NCBI RefSeq assembly: GCF_030035675.1
Contig: NC_084480.1
Location: 252,399,981-252,463,980, forward strand
DNA length: 64,000 nt
Direction of reading: 5' to 3'
From: Rhineura floridana
Lineage: Eukaryota > Chordata > Lepidosauria > Squamata > Rhineuridae
A model generated the notes under the pieces. The model ran no database searches. It saw nothing but the letters and a program-made list of their open reading frames with translations, and was not told where the DNA came from. Position numbers and translations under genes: made by a program. Positions 25,001 through 37,593 of this stretch are shown one piece after another. The stretch's first letter is position 1. Each line of letters starts with the position of its first letter.

Positions 25001-28000
25001 GCCCTAACACACAGCCTCCCCTTTCCTGCTGATTGGTTCCTAGGGATGTATGTTGTGGTGGACTGAGGACTCACAAGACAACAGGGAGAGCAAGAGATAC
25101 AAGGAAAAGTGGAAAAGGTGGTATAGCTGTGAGGGGATGTGGTGTAGGGTTGCCAGGTCAGAAGCATCCCAAAACCTCGGATTTGAGGGTCAGGCCCTAG
25201 TGATGTCATGGGGTGGGCCCTAGTGATGTCATGGGGCAGGCCCAAGTGATGTCACGGCGTGGGCCCAAGTGATGTAATTAAGCATGATACATTAAGCATC
25301 AATCACAGTTGCTTGGAGCATACAATTAAAAAAATCTGATTGGAAATTAAAATAGAAATCTTAGCTAAAAGATGGAGCCTGGGTAGGGAACATTTAATCT
25401 AGCCTACTTGCTTTCAGCAAGAAGGGTTTAAGTGCCTTCAGGCCAGGCCAGTCACCAGAAGGCCACTGTAGGGACAAAGGAGCCTAGTGTTGTGGAGATG
25501 TTAGATGGGAGCATTGGGGAGTAAAGATGGATGCTCCTGAAGGCTACAATTCTAAACTTACTAAGGGATTAAGCCCCATAGAACTCAACAGGACTGACTT
25601 CTGAGTAGATAGAGTTTGGATTGTGCTGTTGGTAAACCTTGACTAGGGATCCTCTGCAAAGACATCCATCTCCAAGCAAGGTTGGCAACCCCCTGCCTGG
25701 AATGCCCTGCCCTTATCTTTTAACGTGGCTGCTTCAAACATCTTTACAGATTTGACCCTTCACTTCAAAAAGAGGTCTGAGAAATAAGAGTAAGAAGTAT
25801 CTTTTAAAATTGTTCTTTTCAATTCACTCTTGAATGGACATCATACCTAGGGCAGATCCACACCATTCATTTAAAGCACATTCAACACACATTTGAAGCA
25901 CATGAATCCCACCACAGAATCATGGGAACTGCAGTTTGTTAAGAGTGGTGAGAACTATAACTGTGAGAGGGAAACGACACTTCCCAGGATTCTTTAGGGG
26001 AAGTCATGCGCTTTAAATGCAAGTTGGATGTGCTTTAAACGTATTGTGTGAATCCACTTAATAAATTTTGCCAGCATGTAAATTGTTTTAATTAATTTTT
26101 CAAAATGGAAATGAGCTATAAACTGTAGTGAGTGACCATGGGCTACTCACCATCTCTCAGCCTATCTGCCCCTCAGGAGGAAAACAATGGAGAACCATGA
26201 CCACCCCAAGGCATACTTAAAATGTAGAGGAAGTATTGTACAACCATAGTGTGAAATCGGATACTTATTGGGACACAGTATGAAGAAATATTTATATAGG
26301 CATGACTATCAAATATGTTCATTATCTACACAACTTGTAAAGATATTTATAGTGCAATCCTATGTTTGTTTACTCAGAAGCAAGTCCCAATGTATTCAAT
26401 GGGGCTTATTCAACCAGGGAAAACTGTACCCTCACGTGATAAGGAACTTGTTCTTTTAACAAGCCTTTTGAGACCTTATCCCAGTCTGTGTCTGTGTTGG
26501 AATTGCTTTTTAATATGTTTTTAAACATTTTCTTTTAGAAAAAAGATTTTAAAGCTTTTAAAAATGTTTTTAAAGATGTTTTGTTTTAATATATTTTAAA
26601 GTCTGTTTTTATGATTTTTAAAGTCTTTTTAGTGCTTTTGTTTGCCGCCCTGGGCTCCTACTGGGAGGAAGGGCAGGATATAAATCAAATAATAAATGAA
26701 TAAAAATAAATAAATAAACTTCATTCACCCAACCCAAAATTTGGAATCTTGCCACTTTAAGCTGTTTTGCAACTGTTTATACTTTTTTATGGTTATTGGT
26801 TTTTAAAGGGATTTATTTCTTACTGTGAGCTGCCTTGGTTTCCAATCACCAACCCTACCTCACAGGGTTGTTGGAAAGGCCGCACGCATGCACGCACACA
26901 CACACACACACATATATATATGCAGGTGTAAAAATACACCCCATATAATAGTTTATTGTCAAACCAGTTGGTCATTGAGGAACATTTTTTTTAAAAAAAA
27001 ATCAGTATTAGTTTCCTACATAATAAAAACTGTGATACCTAGGTAAACCCTGCCTAATTGCTTTAAAAATAGGATTGGAAGGGGAGAAAAATATTTACAA
27101 CACAAACACAAGTCTGTGCTATGTTTACTCAAAAGTCCCATTAATTTACAGCACAATCCTAACCATGTCTACTCAAAAGTAAGTCCTAGTGGAGTTCAAT
27201 GGGGTTTACTCCAGGTACATGGAAAGAAAGTACTGGATTAAATACTTTCATATTTCATAGCCCAGGGTCTGACTCTTGCACACAAGAGAAAAAAAAACTT
27301 TAAGCCATATTACTTACGCAAACTGCAAAATCTCAAAGCCACCATTTTCTGACATTGAAATTAAGCCTAGGCATGCCTGGATCAACAAGTCACAACCCTG
27401 GCTTCATTTATTGGCTACAATCCTGAAAGGGCGGGCTTAGAGCCAGAGCTTGGAAAATTAACCTTTTTTAAACTACAACTCCCATCAGCCCCAGCCAGCA
27501 TGGCCACTGGATTGGGCTGATGGGAGTTGTAGTTAGAGCTAGGAGCTGTTATAAAGATCTGTAAAACAGATTTAACAGTTGCGCAGGGGGGCGGTTGACG
27601 TTTTGGTGTATATCTCGGGAACCAGACCACCTAGAAACTTAATTTTTTTAAAATTGAAGCTGAGAGTCTGGAGATTAAGGGGTGCTAGCCGGAGAACTGG
27701 AGGGGACCCCCAAAAACCAGAGACTCCAGCTGAAAACCAGAGACCTGGTAACCCTAATGTGGTGTGACTGTCATGAAGAGATCCTGCATTTCTGAATTTG
27801 CCACTACACTATTGGATATCACCTGAAATCTTGAAAGAACAGATTGAACATCTTATTGTTTTCCTTTTTTTTTATTCTAGCCTGTTCAAGAACTACAGGG
27901 TGAGTTCTGTTTAGCGTTTTACTAATTGGTATCAAATACAGGCAACAAAACCAGCTGCCTATTCACACAACAGTCACAAAAACAGATTTATACATATTGC

Positions 28001-31000
28001 TACTGTTAGGACATTGGCATTCTGATCCTACCCATATTGCTTGGAAATAAGTGCCATTGGGTTTAGTGGGTCTTGCTTCCAAATTGGTACTTATAGAGCA
28101 ATCCAAAGGGGGGGGTGTGGAGGAGGGAGAGCACAAGGTGTGCGCTGACAGGACAGAAGGGGGATTATTCCTCCCCTCTCCCCTGTTCTAGGAGCTTTTC
28201 TTCTTAACAGCACGTTCCCTTCCATTGATTCCAATGGGAGGGGGACATCTACGCCAGCCCTAGGACTGGTGTTGTTTGTCCCCAGTTCCAGGGTTGTGTT
28301 GGGAGAACAGAAGGGCTTAGGATCCAGCAGATCCACAGCCTCTCCCAGTGTGATCTTGGTATGCCTCCTTTTTGACCTTTTGACTTCGGCGTTCCATTGG
28401 AAGATCACTGTCTATGGACCTTTCTGCAGCCTCACGGGGAAGGCTTACAAGGGCTCATCTTCCTTTCTGAGAGAAGTCCTCTCTCTCCACCCACAGATAG
28501 GGAGATCCACAAAAATCATATGGCCCCTGCCACGCCCTCCCCCAGGGACCATAGGATTGCAGCCTTAGGATACCAGCCTGCTTTTTATAATTAATAGAAT
28601 ATAATGGCTATAAATATAATTATCTCTGTGTCCTTTTGTTTTTCAGAAACAGATGAAGACAGTGGAAAAGATCAAGATATCTTTGATATCAATGAAGGTT
28701 TTTCAATCTAAAGTTGTATTGAAAATTACTTTTGCCTTTTCTAATAGTGTCAAGGGGATCATTAAAATGTACTAACCTGTCCTGGGTTTGTTTTTTAGCT
28801 TTAGGACTAAACCTGTTTGAAGGTGATATCAGACTTGATAATGGGGTGAGTTCAAATGGCAAGCATCAGTGCAAATTACTGACAACCTGCAAATGGTGAG
28901 CGTATGCTTTCTTATTCTAAAAGGCTGACCAGATTTTGCTCTAGTCTGAGATCTTCCCTTGCTTAAAAGTGTCGTAATGGTGGAGCTCCTGCCTCTTGTT
29001 TGCAAGTATTACCATTCACAGCACCGCTCTTGAGGCTCATCCATCCTTCTACTTCTCACCTTCATGTGTCGTGCCAATGAAATCTGTTACACTTTTAGCA
29101 GCACACTGCACCAGGGACTTGAAAGGGAGGAAGGATGGGAAAGAAATGGGCATAAGGGTCACATACGATGGCTGGGAAAGCTGGACCTGGAGGTTGGGCC
29201 AAGAGGTTCCCCATCTACGTGATACCTAAGGCTGCAAGGGCACCACCAGAGTGAAGAACTATTAACCCTGTTTATTAGCTAGAAATGTTTTCTTTATGAA
29301 ACTATAACTGAAAGTGTCTGGAGAGGAATTAATACAGAATGTCTGAGACATTAAAAAGAGGAAAGAGTACTGTAAAAATGCAGAAGCATGACAGAGAATA
29401 TAATCAATTCAGCCATTTGCTTCTTACCATTATTAGTGTCTTAATTTTCCTTGCATTGAGGTAGATGTCAGTACAATGTTAAAAGCAATAATGCTAACCC
29501 TATGCAGACAACAGTGAAGAGGGGGAGGCTTATTTATCTTAACAGTTGTTGCTTTCAAGCAGTGCCATTTACAGGCTGTACCTTCTCACCCCAACTACGC
29601 TGATACTTCAATGAAATGCAGTCAGACCAATGTACTTAACAGGATTATATGGTCAGAACTTTCCAAAGAAACTCATAACCCCAAAGAAGTCCTGCAGAGT
29701 TGGGATGCAGCAGGATAAACTGTAGAAATTTTTAGGTTATTTGTAATTCTGTGTATCTGACTTTTCTTTCACATAGAACTCCTTCCTTCCTTCCTGGCAA
29801 AAAATACATGCCGATAGAATTAGGTGATCTTTGTTTCACCCTGCCCAGTACTCTAAAGTGGATCATGCCACTGTCTCATTTTTGCAGGAAAGGCCCTATA
29901 AATACATACCCCAGTCTGTTCCTCATGGCCTTCAGACTCTGGTTGGAGTTAGCTAGCAATGCTGTATCTTCTACAAGGGAATAGAGATATATTTTTGATT
30001 CCTGATTCCAACTATTACTTTATAAAATGGATCCGGTGCAATATGTAAGATACAATTTGCCTGCCTATTATACTGGCTAGGACAAGAACAATGAGTTAGA
30101 ACCAACATCTTATCTGTTGTTTCCAGTGATTAGAAGTATGTGTTCTTTGTGTTTTGTTCATAAACCTAGCTTTTTGATTAGTTAATCTGGTATGATTTGA
30201 TCCAAGGGAATTCAGAATATCTCACCCCATGTCACTTCTCACTATTAAAGCAACCCCATTTCTTAATTTTTCATTTCCTGCATAAAATATTTTGTAGTTG
30301 CCTGATTGAAAATATCCCATTCCCGTCCATTTTAATTCACTCACACCAAGTATTGTAATGATGATACGTTCCATTTCTTGCCTGACAATTTCTAACTTTC
30401 CCTGCTTCATGATTCTCACATTCCATGTTCCTACTGTGTGCATTGTACAACTCCAGACTCTCCTTTCACATCTGTGCGCATCAGCCTCTGGGCTTCCTTT
30501 TGGCTTTGACCCAGCTGCATCGTTAGTCACAATGAACACAGTCATTAATGAAAATGGAGACAATAGTCAAGAAATCAGAAGAAGGCTAGGACTGAGGAGG
30601 GCAGCTATGAGAGAACTAGAAAAGGTCCTCAAATGCAAAGATGTATCACTGAACACTAAAGTCAGGATCATTCAGACCATGGTATTTCCGATCTCTATGT
30701 ATGGATGTGAAAGTTGGACAGTGAAAAAAGCTGGTAAGAGAAAAATCAACTCATTTGAAACGTGGTGTTGGAGGAGAGCTTTGCACATACCATGGACTGT
30801 GAAAAAGACAAATAATTGGGTGTTAGAACAAATTAAACCAGAACTGTCACTAGAAGCTAAAATGATGAAACTGAGGTTACCATACTTTGGACACATCATG
30901 AGAAGACCTGATTCACTAGAAAAGACAATAATGCTGGGAAAACCAGAAGGAAGTAGAAAAAGAGGAAGGCCAACAAGAGATGGATTGATTCCATAAAGAA

Positions 31001-34000
31001 AGCCAGAGACCTGAACTTACAAGATCTGAACAGGGTGGTTCATGACAGATGCTCTTGGAGGTCACTGATTCATAGGGTCGCCATAAGTCATAATCGACTT
31101 TAAGGCACACAACAACAACACCCCATGTCACTACTTTGGTACTCTCTATCAAAATAACAGCAAGTGCTGACCCTGTAGGGGAATTTGACAGGGAGAGACT
31201 GGAAGATGGCAGAATGGTGATTTGGTGCTCCAGTTAAATCTCTCTCTTCCTCCATAATACTTAATAGTCCTACTGCTCTGGTAACTCAGTAGGTTGACTC
31301 TGTGTAGGTTGGATCTAGTTCCAGTGAGAAAACTGGAGTAATGAAATTCCCATTTAATTTGCCTTACCTAGTGATGATGCATGCGATGTGAGGTTAAGGA
31401 TTATCCAAAAGACTTCAAGGATGTCACCATTAAACAACTTAAGAAACTAATTGCATGCCTATGTTCTGCCACAATTATCTATCTATCTAACCGTTAACTA
31501 TATAATATTTTTGTAACTTGTCGTGCCATCACGCATGGGGGCAGGGCGCAGTGGCAGGACGATAGGCAAGTGAGGTGAGTGAGGGAAACAAGGATGGCAG
31601 GCAGAAGAGCAACAGGGGGCAAGCGGGCAGGTAGTGGGGAAGTGGGCAGAGGAGCAGACCAGCAGGTGGCAGCGACAACGCAAGAGGCCAGTAAGCTGCC
31701 TAAACAGGGTGACGGTGAGTGTCTGGGGGGCGTTTTGGAAGTTGCCTGGGGGTGGGGGACCCCTTTGGGAATGTGTGTGTGTATGTATGTATGTATAGAT
31801 AGATATATCCCCCTGCTCCCTGCCCCCACCATCCACTTGCCTGCTGTTGCCCACTCACCTGCCATCTTGCTTTCCTCACTCCCTCACCTCACTTGCCTGT
31901 CATTCTGCCACTGTGCTCTGCCCCAGGTGTAATGGCTTACAAAAAATTACACACACACACTTGTAAGGAGCTGTCTTGTGCTTAGTCAGACCAGTGGTTC
32001 ATCCAAAACAAAATTTCACCACACATTTGAGCACCTTTTGTCATAGCTATAAGGAGCATTAAGTTGCTGGGGGGGGTTTCACTGTGTGTGTGAGAGAGAG
32101 ACATTTTTGAAATGTTGAATGCTGTGCTTCATTCTGAACTCCACATTTGTGCAGAAACCCAGGGGTGCACAATGGACTCGGCTCCACTGCACTGAGGCAC
32201 TCCCAACAAACCAGCCTCAATTATCCAACTCCAACATGCCATGAGCAATGAAAAATAGATGCACCATACTCCAATTGCCTTGAGGGCAAAGGACTATACC
32301 CAGAGTTCTTCCAGAGTGCCAACACTTATGCTTTCTTTCCTGAATTCCTTGTATTTGCCTTCCTTTTCAGAGACCTGAACGAAACTCCATTATTGGCAGT
32401 CAATATCGGTGGCCTCACACCATTCCATATGTTCTAGAAGACAGCCTGGGTATGGCAGGGAATTTTGTATGGTCACTCATTGCAAAAACAGCCTTTGGTG
32501 TGCTTTTTCTTTTGCTCAGTATAAATTTCTGCAGTTTATTTGCCAAGATTTTTGGTAAAAGCAAAGGCATACTTCATAAAACCGAATTGGATATAATTCC
32601 TTTAACTTCAATTTTTACCAACAACTTTTGAAGTATATTACAAAACAGAATCCTCCCTACCTTTTTATACAATAACAGAAAGAAAACTAAACTTCAGAGA
32701 TATAATGCAGGTACCCAGGATTTTCTAAAAATGCAAACTCTACATGTAAATAAAACCGGCTAGATCTTTATGTGAAAAGTTGCAGTGCTATGCAGGAATC
32801 ATTTTCCAAAAAGGTGTAAAGAATGCCTCTTGTTATGAAATGCATCTGGTTTAGCCAAACCTTGGGCACATATAGTTTGATTTGTTACATTCTTTCATTA
32901 CAAACAATCTCCCCTGAGTGGGCAAAACTGTTACAAGTTTCCACATCCAGACCATCTCTTTAAAGTACTATGTTGCTACTTTAAACAGTCATGGCTTCCC
33001 CAAAAGAATCCTGGGAACTGTAGTTTGTGAAGGGTGCTGAGAGTTGTTGAAAATGGAAATGGACTCCTTCAAGTCCATTCCAATTTATGGTGACCCTATC
33101 AATAGGGTTTTCATGGTAAGCGGTATTTAGAGGGCGTTTACCATTGCCTTACTCTGAGGCTGAGAGGCTGTGAATGGCCCAAGATCACCCAGTGAGCTTC
33201 ATGGCTATGTGGGGATTCGAACCTTGGTCTCCCAGGTCATAGTCCAACACCTTAACCACTACACCACACTGGCTTTCTGAGAGTTGTTAGAAGAGCCCTA
33301 TTCTCCTCACAACCCCCAGAGTGATTTAACAATCAATCCCTCTTCCCAAGAAACTCTAGGAATTGTAGTTCTCTGAGGGGAATAGTTGTCTCCTAACAAC
33401 TCTCAGCACCCTTAACAAGGTACAGATCTCAAGATTCTTTGGGGGAAGCCATGACTGTTAAAGTGGTATTGTAGTGCTTTAAATATACAGCGTGAACGTG
33501 GCAACAGTGTGGGTTGCCTTAAGGCAATTCCTGGCCTTCACAAAGGAAATATTGATAGCCCATATTGTGCCTGTCTTAGTGATGGTCAGAAGATATGACC
33601 CCTCCAGATTCTCTCCCCATAGCCAGGAAAATGGCCAAGAACAATAGAATAATAGGCTGCACTTTGAAACAGAAATTTGGAAAGGCACAGAAACACTAAG
33701 AGCTGTGCTTGGTCTCTGTAAGCATCTTAGGGTGCTGGCTGCCTCTCTAGAGGTCTGATGTGGGAGCAGTGGGCTTTGGCTGCCCGTTGGAATGTCTAAG
33801 CTGGGCCTCTACATCATGCTCAGCCCGTTTATAAATGGGAATGTAAATAATACACTCCAGTATTATGAAACACCAAAAAACCTCCAGTGATCTCCTTCCA
33901 AAGGAAACCAAACCTAAGTAAGCATTGTGCCATTGGAATGTCTTAATTGTTCAGAAAAGGGGGACAATGGTAACAATGCAAAGAAATCCAGGGAAAAGAT

Positions 34001-37000
34001 TGCCCAGCTTCCCAATTTACAACAAACTCCACTCATGCTGCATCTATTAATCAAGTAATTATGTCCTTGTAAGAAAGATCTTACAGCTTGTCTAAACAGA
34101 GACTCAGAAGTGGCAGCCTAGGATTAATTGATCTAGGTGCTTATCACTTTATAAGAACAATTTGGATACTTCTTTGGAGGCAGCATATATGCTTACATTC
34201 AAACCTAAATGCCTTGCTACCTTTAGTCTCTTCCCAACACCAACACTTGACTGTAATTTCTTTGGGGCAGAGGCTTATATGTTTTTTCTTTGTTTTTTTC
34301 CCTGTAAAATGCCACCTATATTGACAATTCCATAGAAATAATAAAGTGGTTTAACACAAACTGAAGTAATTGCTTAGTGTGAAGGCTTGCAACAAATCAA
34401 CAGTCCAGGGAAGCAACAAAGAAATGTGTAGAGCCAATGGGGTTACTCCTGAAATAGCCCACTTCCTTACTTTTTTATGCCAAAGGCATACTCCAAAATA
34501 CTTATATAACTTTCCCAGCAATTTAAGTTCCCCTCAGGTACCACATTTATAAATGTTAATACTACTGGCAGAGATTCCAGTCGCTATGTGGAAGGTTAGC
34601 TAGAAATGCATTATTTTAGTAGAGCAATAACCAATTATTTGTCTTTCTTCCAGAAATGAATGCAAAGGGGCTTATCCTTAATGCATTTGAACAGTATCGC
34701 CTAAAAACCTGCATTGATTTCAAACCCTGGGAAGGTGAAGCACATTACATATCGGTTATCAAAGGCAGCGGGTGAGACGAATCACAGTTTTAAATATGCT
34801 TCCTTTTTTCTTCATGTTCTCTGCCAGTGGCGGCTGGGAGCTCCATGTCAGTGGGACAGTGGAATCTGCTCTGGGTTTTAGACTAAACTTTCAAGGAGCT
34901 GTCCAAGGAGCTGAAAGAGCTCCTTGAAAGTTCAGACTAAAACCCAGAGCGGATTCCACTGCCTCACTGACATGGAGCCACCAGCTGCCACTGGTCTCTG
35001 TGCAGGCCCACATATGAGATCTGTGCCTGTCAGTGGGGGCTGGTCCATTAGGGCAAATGGGGCAATGCCCCACCAATCTCAGTCTGCTCTCAGGCAGCCC
35101 TCACCCTCCTTCTTACCTACAACCAGACCAGGGGGTGGAACTGCTTGTCAATTTCCTCAGTCTCAGTGTTGCCCTTGTAGAACTCAGCAGGGAGGGGGAG
35201 GAGGACAAAACTCAAATTAGTTGGCTCTGCCTATCTTTGGCTCTGGCTCCACCTACTGTTGGTTTCCCCGCTTTCTGACCTATCACTCCCAATCGGCAGC
35301 AACCTCCACCGGTACCTGTGCAGAGCTAGACTAAGAACATTCTTGAGCTTTAGTTAGGGAACTGGTGTCCATCCCACCCTTGCTGGAAGGGGAGGTTCTG
35401 CTGTATGCATGCTCTTTGCAGTGGGATGTGCACTTTCCCCCTCATACAGAATCTTCTATTAGAACCGGTCTTTTGAACTATCCCTTCTACATTGGCCTTA
35501 CTCTATGCAGACGTACACAGGTGAGAAATAAAGGAATTTATTCCATTTAAAGTGGAATAATAGCAAACTAAATATGTAGTGTGAATGCAGCCATTCTTAG
35601 TAAATGTTTTGTTCTTAAATCACATGCCACAGAAGCTGAATTCTGCACTTAGGAACAAAGAAAGCTGCCGTATACTGAGTCAGGCTATTGCTCCATCCAC
35701 CACTGGCTCTCCAGGGTCTCAGACTGGTCTTTTCCAGTCCTGCCTGGAGATGCTAGGGATTGAGCCTTAGACCTTCTGATGCAAACAGTTGTTCTACCGC
35801 TGAGGTATGGCCCTTCCATACCCTTTTTTCACTCTGATCTTGATCATTATTTTAACCAATATTTTGGCTTGCTGTGGCATCATGAAACCACAGGATGCTG
35901 TCAGGATTTTCTGGCCCTAGTACAGCCCCTACTTACCCTCCTTTTTTGTCAGATACTCTGTAAGCTGTGCCCCAGTTTTTTAAAACAAAATTTGCACACA
36001 TAAAGAGAAGTTTGTCAGAGTGTGCATCCATGAACTGCACGGTCCCACTAGTTCCCTGTGTTATCCACCCACACCCCATTTCTGAGTTTGCATGTTGGTG
36101 CAACATTGACATTTTGTGACATTGTGATGATAAGAGTATTTTGTACAGCCTGTCCTAAGCACTTATATGGCTGTGGCAGGGATTCAAATGCATGCTGGAA
36201 ATGTAGGTTGAACAATTAAAGTGGATTAAAGCACTCTGTCGTCCTAGTGCAACAAATCTACTTCAAAACAACAGTTTTTTTGCGGTTAGGAAAGTGACAT
36301 AGAAATGCACTGAAAAGCATGGGGTGAAAAAATAATTAATGGGAAGATGTATAAACACCCCACAAGCAAATCAGGATGAATGCTCATTGTCGTATAACCT
36401 CCCTGCAAACAAATCAGAACTAATGCTCAGTGAAGACCAGGCATAGTCTAATCTCTGTGTAAACTTTGTGCAAGCAAATTAGGATGAATGCCCAATAACC
36501 AGGTCATCTAGAGTAAGATTTGTACAATGTCAGAGGAAAAAATAGCCAGTGGGTCGGGACAGCTCTGAGGTCTCGGTATATTGTTTCTTTCTTCTGCTTG
36601 GGAGCACATTTACCATATGAGAGGCTGCTGGTTCATCTAGTCTGGTCTTGGGATTTATCATCCTTTCTGCCATAAGCTGCTTGTCTTTGCTCAGAATGCT
36701 GAATGAGAGTAGGCTGTTTTTATAGATTCATAAATAATGTTCATCCAGAATTCTTTTTCCTGTAAAGTGCAAAATGTTCTTGCTTTTTATGGTAGCTTGT
36801 TAGAAACAGTGATAAAATGGTGATAAAACCTATTTGGCCATTCAAATGTATCCATAATCTCTGCATGAATAGCTGCATGAAAGACTTTAAAAACAGAATT
36901 CACTCTCATTGTCTTGCAAAATCACACTTTACAATGCTCATTCATTAGAAGACTGTTTGAACAATTACAGGTGATAAACTGGCTAGGATTTGGCTGAATG

Positions 37001-37544
37001 TCAGACATTTGAATAGTTTTATCAAATTCTTTTTCAACTTTGAAGAGCAATAAAACATGTTGAAATAATTTCAGGCTGGGCCTTGAATTCAAAGTTCAGA
37101 ATCTCCCAGTTTCTTAGAATTGAATTAGCTGAGATGAAAGATCATGAACCTCCTTCAAGTTTTTCCCAAAGATACAGTGTTAGGATGAAAAGCGGGAACA
37201 CTTGTTGCAGGATATGGAGGCTGGTCTTCGGGGTGTTGATTTGAAATTCAAATAAAGTCAAAAGCTAATTCATTATTTTACAAAATTACTAAGTGGTTTC
37301 TCTAGCTAACAAGATGCATTAATTAAATTGATGTGATTTTTAGTTTGTCTTAGTGTTCATATTTTAGTTGGGTAGGGAAGGGTATGTGTGTGTTATTTTC
37401 CTTGTTATGTTACTGGTGGATGAATACTTTTTAAGATTATGTATGTTTGTATCATTTTGTTATTTTACGGTATCTTTGTATTTTAAATTTTAAATTTTGT
37501 AAGTCACTCTGAGACTTTTTTTAAATCAATGAATACATTTAGTA

Positions 37545-37593
<49 letters not shown>

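Larger units (their letters stand above)
25145..27758. mobile_element. hAT-like non-autonomous transposon, full length (2614 bp)
   Basis: Both ends are present: tagggttgccaggtc at the left and gacctggtaaccctа-type sequence at the right (14 of 15 inverted matches). A perfect 8-bp target duplication, atgtggtg, lies at 25137-25144 and 27759-27766, as hAT transposases make. There is no long transposase frame. The body holds tandem gtgatgtcatgggg units (about 25198-25280), a foldback unit (25855-26050), a LINE tail (26448-26718) and a nested MITE (27445-27532). Relatives are at 42358-43520 (reverse) and 20787-21010. It sits 114 bp upstream of exon 2. Confidence 0.85.
22066..27880 (+). other. MEP1B: MEP1B intron 1
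   Basis: A 5.8-kb intron. Beyond the mobile elements listed separately, 22070-23690 shows no nameable feature. Confidence 0.75.
28846..32370 (+). other. MEP1B: MEP1B intron 4
   Basis: Contains the twin-primed BovB copy (30237-31118) and a GC-rich foldback (about 31535-31930). The rest is unassigned. Confidence 0.8.
32450..34653 (+). other. MEP1B: MEP1B intron 5
   Basis: Contains the foldback element with nested SINE (32940-33502). No other feature is recognised. Confidence 0.8.

Noticed and set aside
30358-30996. 212-codon plus-strand open frame
   Set aside because: It crosses the inversion junction of the twin-primed BovB copy; the first part is antisense to the endonuclease and only the rest is BovB protein. 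Not a host gene.
31494-31932. Overlapping open frames of about 120 codons on both strands
   Set aside because: They arise from a GC-rich inverted repeat; the translations are low complexity and mirror each other.
34924-35278. Frames of 80-98 codons in intron 6
   Set aside because: They fall within two adjacent MITEs.
37545-37588. Regular repeat considered as a CRISPR-like array
   Set aside because: It is a plain AAT microsatellite at a LINE end without spacers, in vertebrate DNA.
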